A DNA stretch of 64,000 nucleotides from CAWJLE01 sp963843645 (GTDB lineage: Bacteria > Chloroflexota > Anaerolineae > DAOTYC01): contig CAWJLE010000008.1 in assembly GCA_963843645.1 (NCBI GenBank), forward strand, positions 124,001-188,000, written 5' to 3'. Under the pieces are notes generated by a model, which was not told the DNA's origin, ran no database searches, and saw only the letters and a program-made list of their open reading frames with translations. Within the stretch, counting starts at the first letter, position 1; each line of letters starts with the position of its first letter. Shown here in pieces: positions 17,420 through 27,078 of this stretch. Both the position numbers and the translations under genes were made by a program.

Positions 17420-18970
17420 ATGGCGGACGAGCTGCAGGCATTCATCGACGGCCTTGAGGACGGCGTGATACTGATCGGCCGCGACCATCGGGTCCGGCAG
17501 ATCAACGAGGCCGCGCGGGCCAGGTTCGGCGCGGGCGGCGGCCCGCTCGTCGGGCAGCCGTGCTGCGAAGTATTGCCCTGCGGCGAGATGGACGACTGCC
17601 CGGCCGACGACGTCTTCGCCACGGGCCGGCAGGCGCGGCGGACCCGCACCTGCGACCTCGACGGCCGTCCGGCGTGGATCGACGTCGTGGCGTCACCACT
17701 GCCGAACGGCGCGGGCGAAGTGGATCGCGTGGTCGAGATCTGGCGCGACGTGACCGAGCAGAAGCAGCTCGAACAGTGGTACGAGCGTCGCGTGCGCGAG
17801 CTCTCCGCCCTGCACCAGGTCAGCGTCGCCAGCAGCCAGTCGCTGAGCAGCCAGGAGATCTTGAATCACTCGCTCGACCAGGTCGTGGAGGTCATGCAGG
17901 TCGACGCGGCCGGCATCTACCTCCTGGACGACGCGAGCAAGCTGCTCCGCCTGCGCGCGTACCGCTCCCTGTCCGGCGAAGTGGCCCAGGACATCGACTT
18001 TCTGCGCCTGGGCGAGGGCTTCTCCGGCAAGGTGGTCGAGTCCGGGCAGCCGCTGATCGTCGACGACGTCCGCACGGACCCGCGGCTGACGCGGCAGATG
18101 CTGAACCAGGAGAGCCTGCGTTCCATCCTGTCGGTCCCGCTCCGATCCAGGGCCGGCCCCATCGGAACCCTCTGGGTCGCCTCCACCTCACCCTCGCGCC
18201 GGTTCGGGGATTCGGACCGTGACTGGCTGGCCGCGGTCGGCGGACAGGTCGGGCTGGCGCTGGAGAACGCCCGGCTCTACGGCGAGGTGCAGAAGCGCGA
18301 GGCGGAGCGCTCGCAGCTCCTGGCTCACGTGATCGACGCCCAGGAGCAGGAGCGCAAGCGCGTGGCGCGCGGACTGCACGACGAGATCAGCCAGACGCTG
18401 GCGGCCGTGGCCGTCGCGGCGGACGGCCTGCTGGACTCGCCATCGGCGGCGGGCCCGGAGCTGGGCGCCCGCCTGCTGCAGATCCGGACCGGGCTGTGGC
18501 GCGCCATAGACCGCGTCCACCAGGTCATCGTGGAGCTGCGGCCGAGTCTCCTCGACGATCTCGGCCTCATTCCGGCGCTCCGGTGGTATGCAGGCTCCAA
18601 GCTGGAGCCCCTGGGCGTGCGCCTCACGTTCGACTTCACCGAGCTCAGCCTGGGGCTCAGCCCCGAGCAGGAGACCGGTCTCTTTCGTGTCTTCCAGGAA
18701 GCGATCAACAACGTCGTCCAGCACGCGAGGGCGCGCAGCGTCAGCGTCTCGCTGACCCGCACGCCCGGCGCCGTGGAGGTCACGGTGGCCGACGACGGCC
18801 AGGGTTTCGATCCTAACGAGCCGTTCGACTTGCGCGCCGGCACCCGGGGCCTCGGCCTGCTGGGCATGCGCGAGCGATTGAGTCTGATGGGCGGCGAGTT
18901 GCAGGTCGATGCGAACCCGGGCCAGGGCGTTTGCGTGCACATCAAGCTGCCGCGCGGAGGGCCGGAATGA
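17420..18970 (+). CDS. NarL-type sensor histidine kinase (PAS-GAF-HisKA_3-HATPase)
   Basis: A 516-residue soluble kinase with no membrane segment. The N-terminal PAS domain (about 1-115) contains cysteine-rich CCEVLPCGEMDDC, which might bind a metal or Fe-S cluster (speculative). A GAF domain follows (about 130-285). HisKA_3 has the phospho-acceptor His320 in ARGLHDEISQTL. HATPase has N-box EAINNVVQHARA, G1 DDGQGFDP and G2 GLGLLGMRERLSLMGG. It overlaps the regulator gene by ATGA, so the two are a cognate pair. The signal is unknown; proximity to the formate genes may be relevant. Confidence 0.9.
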   Translation: MADELQAFIDGLEDGVILIGRDHRVRQINEAARARFGAGGGPLVGQPCCEVLPCGEMDDCPADDVFATGRQARRTRTCDLDGRPAWIDVVASPLPNGAGEVDRVVEIWRDVTEQKQLEQWYERRVRELSALHQVSVASSQSLSSQEILNHSLDQVVEVMQVDAAGIYLLDDASKLLRLRAYRSLSGEVAQDIDFLRLGEGFSGKVVESGQPLIVDDVRTDPRLTRQMLNQESLRSILSVPLRSRAGPIGTLWVASTSPSRRFGDSDRDWLAAVGGQVGLALENARLYGEVQKREAERSQLLAHVIDAQEQERKRVARGLHDEISQTLAAVAVAADGLLDSPSAAGPELGARLLQIRTGLWRAIDRVHQVIVELRPSLLDDLGLIPALRWYAGSKLEPLGVRLTFDFTELSLGLSPEQETGLFRVFQEAINNVVQHARARSVSVSLTRTPGAVEVTVADDGQGFDPNEPFDLRAGTRGLGLLGMRERLSLMGGELQVDANPGQGVCVHIKLPRGGPE

Positions 18971-19617
18971 CGATACGAATTGTCCTGGTGGATGACCATG
19001 CCATGCTCCGCGAAGGATTGCACGCGCTGCTGAAGGCGCAGCCGGACATCTGCGTGGCCGGAGAGGCGGAAGACGGGCTCGAAGCCATCCGCCTGGTCGA
19101 CGAAGTCGCCCCGCACGTGGTGGTGATGGACATCGCCATGCCGCGCATGAACGGCCTGGAGGCGACCCGGCGGATCAAGAAGGCGCATCCGGACTGCCGC
19201 GTCCTGGTCCTCACCCAGTACGACGATCGCGAATACGTTCTGTCCATCCTGAAGGCGGGCGCGGACGGATACGTCCTCAAGCGCAGCGCGGGGGCGGATC
19301 TGGCCCACGCCATACGCGCCGTGTGGGCCGGGGACCCCGCCCTCGATCCCACGGCAGCCCGCGCGGTGATGGATGCGTTTATCTCCGGCGCCGCCGCCGC
19401 GGAGATCGAAGACCCCGGCTCCCTGACCGACCGCGAGCGCGAGGTCCTGATCCTCATCGCCGAAGGCTACAGCAATCAGCAGATCGCCGTCACCCTCCAC
19501 ATCAGCCCCAAGACCGTCGAGGTCCATCGCGGCAACATCATGACCAAGCTGGGCCTGCACAACCGCACCGACCTGGTCCGTTACGCCATCCGCAAGAAGC
19601 TCGTGCAGATCGACTGA
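18967..19617 (+). CDS. NarL/LuxR-family response regulator
   Basis: 216 residues. The receiver domain has acidic pair DD at 9-10, phospho-acceptor Asp55 (VVMDIAMP) and a conserved Lys (YVLKR). The C-terminal LuxR-type helix-turn-helix reads LTDREREVLILIAEG, SNQQIAVTLHISPKTVEVH. It overlaps the kinase stop by four bases (ATGA). It is the output partner of that kinase; target genes are unknown, but the formate dehydrogenase genes start 430 bp downstream. Confidence 0.92.
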   Translation: MTIRIVLVDDHAMLREGLHALLKAQPDICVAGEAEDGLEAIRLVDEVAPHVVVMDIAMPRMNGLEATRRIKKAHPDCRVLVLTQYDDREYVLSILKAGADGYVLKRSAGADLAHAIRAVWAGDPALDPTAARAVMDAFISGAAAAEIEDPGSLTDREREVLILIAEGYSNQQIAVTLHISPKTVEVHRGNIMTKLGLHNRTDLVRYAIRKKLVQID

Positions 19618-19665
19618 CGGGGCAGACCCCACCTTCCTGTGCCGGCGCGCGCCGCCCTCCTTCGA

Positions 19666-19807
19666 CTTATGTCACCCTGAGGGAGCGTCGTTTGCGACCG
19701 AGGGGTCTCGCGCGCGAAATGCGAGTCCGTTTGGTGACGCCTGACGACTCGCATTTCGCGCGCGAGACCCCTCGGTCGCAAACGGCGCTCCCTCAGGGTG
19801 ACATAAG
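19666..19807. repeat. Long palindrome, family A
   Basis: Arms of about 62 bp start cttatgtcaccctgagggag and carry the gaggggtctcgcgcgcgaaa core. It is followed at about 19810-19853 by two direct copies of gcagaggagggcggcgcccg. It sits between the regulator gene and fdhA. Confidence 0.85.
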
Positions 19808-19959
19808 GCAGAGGAGGGCGGCGCCCGCCGGCAGAGGAGGGCGGCGCCCGCCCCTACGGCTCAACCGCCACTGCGTGCAGCATCCGGTTCCCCCACATAG
19901 GTCGCCACTGCCCCGCCACGTAGGGTCTTCCCCCTATTCCCCGCCGCCCCGATCCGCGA

Positions 19960-19965
19960 TACAAT
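19960..19965 (+). promoter_or_regulatory. Likely -10 box of the fdh operon
   Basis: A TACAAT hexamer about 80 bases before the fdhA ATG, with no clear -35 box, so an activator may be needed. Confidence 0.4.
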
Positions 19966-20044
19966 GAAATCAGAGGCCACGCCGCGTGATGAGTCGGCGA
20001 CCGACGTCACCTACGAACCGAAGGGGACGAGGAGGTCCCAAGCC

Positions 20045-23000
20045 ATGCCAAACGGGATCAGCCGGAGATCGTTCCTCAAGCTGACGGGAGCCACGACCGG
20101 AGGGCTGCTGCTGCCTGCCGCGTTTCTGGAGCACGCGGCTGCGGCGCAGTTTCCGCTCCACAAATCGATTGGTGAGGGCCGCACGATCTGCCCGTTTTGC
20201 GCGGCGGGCTGCGGTCTTCTGGTCGCCACGGACGACGGCGGCCACATCGTGAACGTGGAGGGCGACCCGGATCACGTCACCAACCGCGGGGCGCTCGACT
20301 CGAAGCCGATCGCGCTGCACCAGCTGTCCGGCAGCTCCTCCCGCCTCACGAAGGTCATGTACCGGGCCCCGTACAGCGCTCAGTGGGAAGAAAAGGACTG
20401 GGATTGGGCGCTCAGGCAGGTCGCGGATCGCGTCAAGGCGACCCGCGAAGCGACCTTCGTCGGGACTGATGCCGAGGGCGTTAAGGTGAACCGGACGGAG
20501 GGATTGGCCTTCCTCGGCGGCGCGGCCAACAACACCGAGGAAGCCTATCTCGCGGTCAAGCTCATGAGGGCGCTCGGCCTGGTGCGAATCGAACACGCGG
20601 CCCGTATATGACACTCCGCCACGGTTGCCGGTCTCGGCAGCACGTTTGGCCGCGGGGCCATGACCAACCAATGGGTCGATCTCAAGAACTCGGACTGCAT
20701 CCTGGTGATCGGCGCGCAACCCGGCCGAGAACCACCCGGCGGCCATGAAGTGGATCACGGCCGCGCAGGCGAAGCGGCGCCAGGCTGATCGTCGTCGATC
20801 CGCGCTTCAACCGGACCGCGGCCCGCGCCGACATCTATGCTCGCCTGCGCCCGGGAACGGACATCGTCTTTCTCGGCGGTCTGATCCACTACGTTCTGGA
20901 GAAGGGCTGTACCAGAGGGACTACGTGCGGCACTACACCAACGCTGGGACCCTCATCGATCCGCGATTACCAGGGTCCGGCGGAGCTGGACGGCCTGTTC
21001 TCCGGTTTCGACGTCCGACCGCCAAGGCCTACGATACGTCGACCTGGGAGTATCAGCTGGATGACGCCGGCGAAGCCCGCGCAGGACCCCGGCCTGCAGG
21101 ACCCGCAATGCGTGTTCCAGCTGCTGCAAGACGCACTATCCGCGCTACACGCCGGAGATCGTGGAGAAGGTCACCGGCTGTCCGAAGGACGATTTTCTGC
21201 GGGTGGCGGAGGCCTACGCCGCGACCGGGCAGCCGGACAAGGCCGGCACCATCCTCTACGCTGTGGGCCAGACGCAGCACACCGTCGGGTCCCAGAACGT
21301 GCGCATCATCGCCATGCTGCAGTTGCTGCTGGGCAACGTCGGCATGGCCGGCGGCGGGCGTCGAACGCCCTGCGGGGCGAGTCGAACGTGCAGGGCTCCA
21401 CCGATATGGGCCTGCTGTTCACCAGCTGCCCGGCTACCTGCAAGTCGCCGACGGCGAGCACGCCATCCCACCTTGGCCGATACCTCAAGGTCGAAACGCC
21501 GCGCCGCGGGCTACTGGGTCAACACGCCCAAGTTCCTGGTCAGCCTGCTGAAAGCCTGGTGGGGCGACGCGGCCACCGCCGGACAACGATTTCGGCTACG
21601 ATTACCTGCCCAAAGCGGGCGGCAGACCACTCCTGGATGTCGCTGTTCGAGGAGATGCACCAGGGCGCGATCAAGGGCCTGTGGATCATGGGCCAGAACC
21701 CGGCCGTCTCCGGGCCCAACGCTCGATTCGAGCGGAAGGCGCTCGAGAACCTGGACTGGATGGTGATCCAGGAGATCGTCTCGACCGAGACGACCGATTT
21801 CTGGCGGGCGCCCGGCGTGGATCCCGCGGACGGTGAAGACCGAGGTGTTCCTGCTGCCTGCCGCGGACGCCATGGAGAAGGCCGGCAGCATCGTCACCAG
21901 CGGGCGCTGCATCCAGTGGCGGCCCCAGGTCGCGGCCGCGCCCGGCGCCGCCCGGTCCGAAGTGTGGATTCTGGACGGGCTCTTCAAGGCGATCCGCCAG
22001 GGCTACCGAGCCAGCACGGACCCGAAGGATCGGCCGATCAAGGACCTGAACTGGGACTACGGCGCTGAGCCGGACGTCGAGCGTGTGGCCCGCGAGATCA
22101 ACGGGTTCTGGACGCGCGACGTGTTGGACGAGCAAGGGCCGGGTCGTCGGCGCGCGTGGCAACCTCATCCCGTCGTTCGCCAAGCTGGCCAACGATGGCA
22201 GCACGGCGTGCGGCTGCTGGCTCTACGCGGGCTATTTCGTCGACACGGACGACGGCGAGGGCCGCACGCTGCCGGCCGCCAAGCGACGCGGCTCGCGAAG
22301 ACCCGGGCGGTCTGGGCATCTATCCGTACTGGGGCTTCGTCTGGCCGCTGAATCGCCACATCCTCTACAATCGCTGCTCGGCTGACGCGGACGGCAAGCC
22401 ATGGAACGCAGGATAGGGCGCTGGTCTGGTGGGATGCGGAAAAAAGTATCTGGACCGGCTACGACGTGCCGGATTTCGTGGCGCACGCTCGCGCCGGATG
22501 CGCCGGGCGGACGCAATCCGTTTACCATGCAGGTCGACGGCAAGGGGGCGCTCTTCGCCGCGCTGAAGGAGGGCCGCTTCCCCGAGCACTACGAGCCCGC
22601 TGGAAAGCCCCGTCAAGAACCTGCTGTCCGGGACTCAGATCGAACCCGGTGGTGAAAGCTGTGGAGCACGGACGCGGGCGCGGCGGTGGGCGACAACGTC
22701 GGGCACGGCGGAGCAGTTCCCGATAGTTGCGACCACTTACCGCGTTGACCGAGCACTGGCAGGCGGGCAGCGTGTCGCGCTACCTGCCGTGGCTGGCCGA
22801 AGCGCAGCCCGACATGTTCGTGGAGATGAGCGTCGAGCTGGCGGCGAGAAGGCGGTCAAGAACGGCGAGATGGTCGAAGTCAGTCGAGCGCCCGCGGTGC
22901 GCTTGACGGCCGTGGCGCTGGTCACGGCGCGGCTCAAGCCGCTGACCATCGACGGGCAGCAGGTCCACCTGATCGGCCTGCCCTGGCATTTCGGATGGAT

Positions 23001-23113
23001 GGGTGTGGCGGCCGGCTCTTCGGCGAACGACCTGACGCCACACGTCGGCGACGCCAACACCATGGTCCCGGAATACAAGGCGTTCCTCGTGGACCTCAAG
23101 AAAGGCGGTGTGA
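20045..23113 (+). CDS. fdhA: Formate dehydrogenase alpha subunit, selenocysteine-containing, frameshifted
   Basis: A molybdenum/tungsten bis-pterin enzyme that oxidises formate to CO2. ATG 20045 (GAGGAGG upstream) opens with a Tat signal (SRRSFLKLTG), then the 4Fe-4S motif CPFCAAGCG. At 20609-20611 a TGA stands exactly where FdnG-type enzymes have selenocysteine (HAARI-Sec-HSATVAGLGSTF), followed by FGRGAMTN. A SECIS-like hairpin lies 19 bases on. After the TGA the protein continues in shifting frames (NPAENHPAAMKW, VVDPRFNRTAARAD, and others) to a TGA at 23111. I count many single-base changes, mostly extra C or G. The enzyme is probably exported outside the membrane and bound to FdhB. Confidence 0.88.
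20623..20642 (+). promoter_or_regulatory. Bacterial SECIS element of fdhA
   Basis: The stem GTTGCCG / CGGCAGC closes a GTCT loop at 20631-20634, 19 bases after the TGA. The arrangement (GGTTGC-GGTCT-like apex) closely resembles the E. coli fdhF and fdnG selenocysteine signals that SelB recognises. Confidence 0.8.
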
Positions 23114-23115
23114 TC

Positions 23116-23915
23116 ATGATGCGGAAAGCGATCCTCTACGATGCCTCCCGCTGCACGGCCTGTCGCGGCTGCCAGGTGGCCTGCAAGCAGTGGAACGATC
23201 ACGAGGATTGGGAGGCGCCGCTCACCCACAACCGCGGCTCGTACGAGAATCCGCCCGATCTCTCGGCGAATACCTGGACGCGCATCTCCTTCCTGGAGCG
23301 CGAGCAGCGCGGGCAAATTGGAGTGGCTGTTTCTGAAGCGCGGCTGTTTTCATTGCACGCAGGCGGCCTGCGTGGAGGTGTGCCCGACCACCGCGCTGAA
23401 GCACCACCCGACCATCGGCAACGTCACGCTGGAGCCGGAGCTGTGCAACGGGTGCGGCTATTGCACGCAGTTTTGCCCGTTTCGGCATTCCCCGCCTGGA
23501 CAGCAACGTGGTCACCGGGGCCGGCAAGTCGTCCAAGTGCAACTTCTGCCAGGACCGGGTGGTCAACGGCCGCAAGCCGGCGTGCGTTCAGACCTGCACC
23601 TCCGGCGCCCTGTCGTACGGCGATTTCGACGAGATGGCGGCGCTCGGTGAGGCCCGCGTGGCGGCGGTCAAGGCACAGTATCCGGCCGCCAACCTGTTCG
23701 GTGCGGACGTCCTCGGCGGGCTGGGCCAGCTCTACGTGCTGCTCGAGGATCCCGCCGTCTACGGCCTGCCCCGCAACCCGACCTACACGGTCGCCCGGGC
23801 GTGGCAGGAGATCGTTCAGCCGGCGGCCGAAGTTTCGTTCGGACTGGGCTTGTTCGGTGTGCTCGTGGCGTACGTGATTGCGCGGCGGAATATCCGCATG
23901 GAAGAATCGGAATGA
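23116..23915 (+). CDS. fdhB: Formate dehydrogenase beta (Fe-S) subunit, frameshifted
   Basis: An electron-transfer subunit with four 4Fe-4S clusters. Motifs are CTACRGCQVACKQW, CFHCTQAACVEVCP, CNGCGYCTQFCPFG and CNFCQD...CVQTC. A C-terminal hydrophobic anchor (LGLFGVLVAYVIA) ends in RRNIRMEESE. The start is ATG 23116 or 23119, just after the fdhA stop. Frame changes near 23315 and 23490 break the frame without losing any motif. It accepts electrons from FdhA and passes them to the cytochrome b encoded next. The hydrogenase Fe-S subunit at 32177 is a paralogue. Confidence 0.87.
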
Positions 23916-24659
23916 GCTGGAAGCTGAAGAGCTCGAACTCGGTCATGCACCTCCACTGGATCCCGCGCTACGACGGGATGGAGCGCCTGCTGCACTGGAG
24001 CCACACCGTCGCGTTCCTGCCGCTGACGCTGACGGGCATGGTCCTGTTCATGCCCGTCTTCCTGCCGCTCGCCCAGGGCCAGGCGGGCCAGTTCATCCGG
24101 CTGATGCATCGGATCTTCGCGGTCTTCTTCGTCCTGGTGCCCATCCTGTACGCGCTGTTCCGGCCGCGACGCCTGCTGAACACGCTGCGGGATTTCAGAT
24201 TCGGGCGCTACGACGCCGAGTGGTTCAGGACGGCCGGCCCCTATTTCCTGCTCGGCCGCAGCGTGGACGTCCCGCCGCAGGGCCGCTTCAACGCCGGCCA
24301 GAAGCTCAACGTGATCGTGATGGTTTCGGGAACCGTGCTCTTCACCATCACCGGCCTGGTCATGTGGTTCGGGAAATTCCTGGTGCCGCCCGGCCTGTTC
24401 CGCGCCATGGTGATCGTGCACGACCTGACGATGATCGCCTCCGTCAATATGTTCGTCATTCATTTCTACATGACGGTGGCACACCCGATGTTGTGGCAGG
24501 GCCTCGTCAGCTATGCGCTTCGGCCTGGTCTCGGAGGCGTACGCCCGCGAGCACCACGCCGCCTGGTACTATGGCGAGGAGCGCGCCCGGCAATTGTACG
24601 AGGAACGGAAGCAGGGCAAGACGGCGCCCGGCGATCGTGGCGCTCGTCCCGGCGATTGA
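23912..24659 (+). CDS. fdhC: Formate dehydrogenase gamma subunit, cytochrome b, frameshifted near the 3' end
   Basis: About 248 residues with four membrane helices and the haem-ligand histidines of the FdnI/HyaC type: LLHWSHTVAF, LMHRIFAVFF, and VIVHDLTMI...VIHFYMTVAHP. It overlaps fdhB by ATGA. One extra base near 24510 shifts the frame; corrected, it continues EAYAREHHAAWYYGEERARQ and ends PGDRGARPGD at TGA 24657-24659. It should hand electrons to quinone. The stop codon lies in the first arm of a family D palindrome, and the last about 110 bp of the gene are duplicated downstream. Confidence 0.85.
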
Positions 24660-25114
24660 AATCGCGGCAATGGGCGGCAAAGCCTGCCTGCGCAGGCTAA
24701 CGACGAGGGGCAAATTGCATGCAAGGCGCGACCTTCTTGGACGAAATCGAACATTATCGCCGTTTTTGTCGTCGTCGTTAGCCTGCGCAGGCAGGCTTTG
24801 CCGCCCATTGCCGCGATTTCAATCGCCGGGGCGAGCGCCACGCCGCCTGGTACTATGGCGAGGAGCGCGCTCGGCAATTGTACGAGGAGCGGAAGAAGGG
24901 CAAGACGGCGCCCGGCGATCGTGGCGTTCGTCCCGGCGATTGAAATCGCGGCAATGGGCGGCAAAGCCTGCCTGCGCAGGCTAACGACGAGGGGCAAACT
25001 GCATGCAAGGCGCGACTTTCTTAGACGAAATCGAACATTATCGCCGTTTTTGTCGTCGTCGTTAGCCTGCGCAGGCAGGCTTTGCCGCCCATTGCCGCGA
25101 TTTCAATCGCCGGG
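24547..25114 (+). repeat. Two tandem 284-bp copies: fdhC 3' end plus family D palindrome
   Basis: Unit 1 (24547-24830) and unit 2 (24831-25114) are the same length and nearly identical. Each contains the coding end of fdhC (HAAWYYGEERARQLYEER, to the stop) and then a palindrome with arms of about 60 bp (cccggcgattgaaatcgcgg, mirrored at the far end). In unit 2 the coding part has diverged only slightly (RKQ to RKK, GAR to GVR), so the duplication is recent or conserved. It has no start codon and is probably not expressed as a protein. Confidence 0.9.
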
Positions 25115-25364
25115 ACGGCCGCCGCAATCATAATGCAATTGGCGCTGGTTCAGGCAGCTAACTCGTGTCGACGCGGTCACGATCTTTGGTCGCGATCTTC
25201 TCAGATCGGAGGAACTGACAATTGTTATAACCACGATACCTGGAATGAGATGGCCATCATGGTGAGGAAGGCGGTAATCGCGGACGCCGATCGTGAGCCG
25301 GAGCAATGACTGTGACGCCGAGCGCCTGGCGCCGGCTGAGATACTTCGAGAGGGACCCAAAACG
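25115..25364. other. Gap before fdhE
   Basis: It contains an AT-rich caattgttataaccacg near 25220 that could be part of a promoter. No gene is seen, apart from the possibility that fdhE starts at GTG 25293. Confidence 0.4.
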
Positions 25365-26186
25365 ATGTCGTCGTGCATGCACCAAGAGGACGAGAAGATA
25401 CTGCTGGCGCTGGCCGCGGGCGGGGAGACCCACGTGGAGTTGAAGCCCCTGGTCAGCTTCTACGGCGCCGTGTTCAGAGCGCAGTTTCTGGCCAAGCCCG
25501 ACCTGGCCGAGGACCTGCGGCTCCCGGACCCGGCGACGTCCCGCGAGCGGCTGGAGCGGGGCCAGGTCCTGCTGACGTTCGATCAGCTGGGGCTGGGCAC
25601 CGAGCGCTTCCGCGGCCTGCTGCAGCAGATCACGGAGATCATCGTGCGGCACAACCCCGGCTGGGACCTGCCGCGCGGGCCGCTCGATCCTGCCGCCGTC
25701 ATCGGCATCGCCCGCCGGTGGTTCCAGAGCGGCGAGCACATGGTGGGCAACGGCCCGCCGGCCACGCTGGTGGCCCTCGCCGTCGGCTTCACCGTGTCGG
25801 CCTACCTGCAGGAGGCGGCGCACCGGCTGGCGCCCACCGTCGATTTCGACGAATGGCGGCGCAACACCTGTCCCGTCTGCGGCGGCAAGCCCGGCTTCGG
25901 GATCCACTCCCGCGGGGACGGCAGCCGGCGCCTGTTCTGCCCGCGCTGCCACGCGACGTGGGCCTATCGGCGCGTCACGTGTCCGTTCTGCGAACACGAT
26001 GAAAGCACCGCGTATTACCCGAGTGAGGATGAAGTGTATCGCCTGTACGTCTGTCGGGACTGTCACCGCTATCTGAAGACGATCGACTTGCGGCAAACCG
26101 AGCGAGACGTCGTTCCACCGGTCGAGCGAATCCTGACCGTCGCCCTCGACCTGGCCGCCCAGGAGAGGGGCTTCCTGTACAGCTGA
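25365..26186 (+). CDS. fdhE: Formate dehydrogenase accessory protein FdhE
   Basis: About 273 residues. The C-terminal half has the FdhE rubredoxin-like zinc or iron sites: CPVCGGKPG, CPRCHATW, CPFCEHD and CRDCHRYLKTID. FdhE assists assembly of exported formate dehydrogenases, probably by interacting with the catalytic subunit before export. ATG 25365 follows gagaggg; an upstream GTG at 25293 in the same frame is possible. Its place directly after fdhABC fits this role. Confidence 0.9.
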   Translation: MSSCMHQEDEKILLALAAGGETHVELKPLVSFYGAVFRAQFLAKPDLAEDLRLPDPATSRERLERGQVLLTFDQLGLGTERFRGLLQQITEIIVRHNPGWDLPRGPLDPAAVIGIARRWFQSGEHMVGNGPPATLVALAVGFTVSAYLQEAAHRLAPTVDFDEWRRNTCPVCGGKPGFGIHSRGDGSRRLFCPRCHATWAYRRVTCPFCEHDESTAYYPSEDEVYRLYVCRDCHRYLKTIDLRQTERDVVPPVERILTVALDLAAQERGFLYS

Positions 26187-26227
26187 CATTTACGAATTCA
26201 CTGAAGTTACTGAGGAGGATCTATACC

Positions 26228-26618
26228 ATGGAAACGAAAGATTATCCGATTTTGGTCGTCGATGACGATCCGGATTTCATCGAGATCGCGCGTACTGTCC
26301 TGGAGTCCGAAGGGTACAACGTCATCGCCGCGTCGAACGGCAACCAGGCCCTGGAGCAGGTGCGGACCGAGCACCCGTCGCTGCGTCCTGCTCGACGTCA
26401 TGATGTCGACCGTCCTGGACGGCGTCAGCGTGAGCCAGGCGATGCGCGACGATCCTGAGCTGAAGGACATTCCCGTCATCATGGTGTCTTCGATCGCCGA
26501 TTCCGAGCACGCCGGAATGTTCCCGACGGACGAGGACATCCACATCGACTACTGGCTGTCCAAGCCGGTGCCCCCCAAGGAGCTGCTGCGAAAGGTCAAT
26601 TCGCTGCTTAGCGTCTGA
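26228..26618 (+). CDS. Single-domain response regulator (CheY-like), frameshifted
   Basis: About 130 residues with a receiver domain only. It has VVDDDPDF (acidic pocket), VLLDVMM (phospho-acceptor Asp) and LSKPV (Lys), with a GAGGAGG ribosome site at 26213. One extra base near 26392 splits the frame. It shares a rare insert (AGMFPTDE) with the next gene, so the two are duplicates. With no output domain it probably signals through protein contacts or a phosphorelay with the kinase two genes on. Confidence 0.85.
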
Positions 26619-26651
26619 TCATCATTCGCGCGAGGAGGCTTAGCTGAGAAC

Positions 26652-27026
26652 ATGGCCAGGATCCTGATTGTCGACGACGACCCCGATTTTGTCGAGGTCA
26701 CCAGTACGGTCCTGAAGTCCCACGGTCATCAGATTCTGACGGCTGCCAACGGCAAGCAGGGCCTGGCGGTCATGCGCAAAGAGAAGCCCGACCTCGTCCT
26801 GCTCGACGTCATGATGTCTTACGTGCTGGACGGCCTGGACGTGACCGACCAGATGAGCCGGGATCCGGACCTCAAGTTGATCCCCGTGCTCATGATCTCG
26901 TCGCTGCCCAGCACGCGCTACGCCGGCATGTTCCCCACGGACGAGTCCGTGGCGATCGACGGGTGGCTGTCCAAGCCGGTGGCTCCGGATGAGCTGCTGA
27001 GCCAGGTCTCCCGCCTGCTGGCGTAG
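26652..27026 (+). CDS. Single-domain response regulator (CheY-like)
   Basis: 124 residues, receiver only: acidic pocket at 8-10 (IVDDDPDF), phospho-acceptor Asp52 (VLLDVMM) and Lys in LSKPV. The AGMFPTDES segment before the last helix is shared with its upstream neighbour. It is followed 52 bp on by a histidine kinase, so the three genes probably form one signalling operon between the formate and hydrogen genes. Confidence 0.88.
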   Translation: MARILIVDDDPDFVEVTSTVLKSHGHQILTAANGKQGLAVMRKEKPDLVLLDVMMSYVLDGLDVTDQMSRDPDLKLIPVLMISSLPSTRYAGMFPTDESVAIDGWLSKPVAPDELLSQVSRLLA

Positions 27027-27078
27027 CGCCAATCGTACCTGCCGGCGACGCAGTTTCGAAGGACTCTGAAGGACTTGT

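Noticed and set aside
24831..24943. A second cytochrome b gene fragment as a functional gene
   Set aside because: Only the last about 37 codons are present, with no start or ribosome site; it belongs to a tandem duplication.
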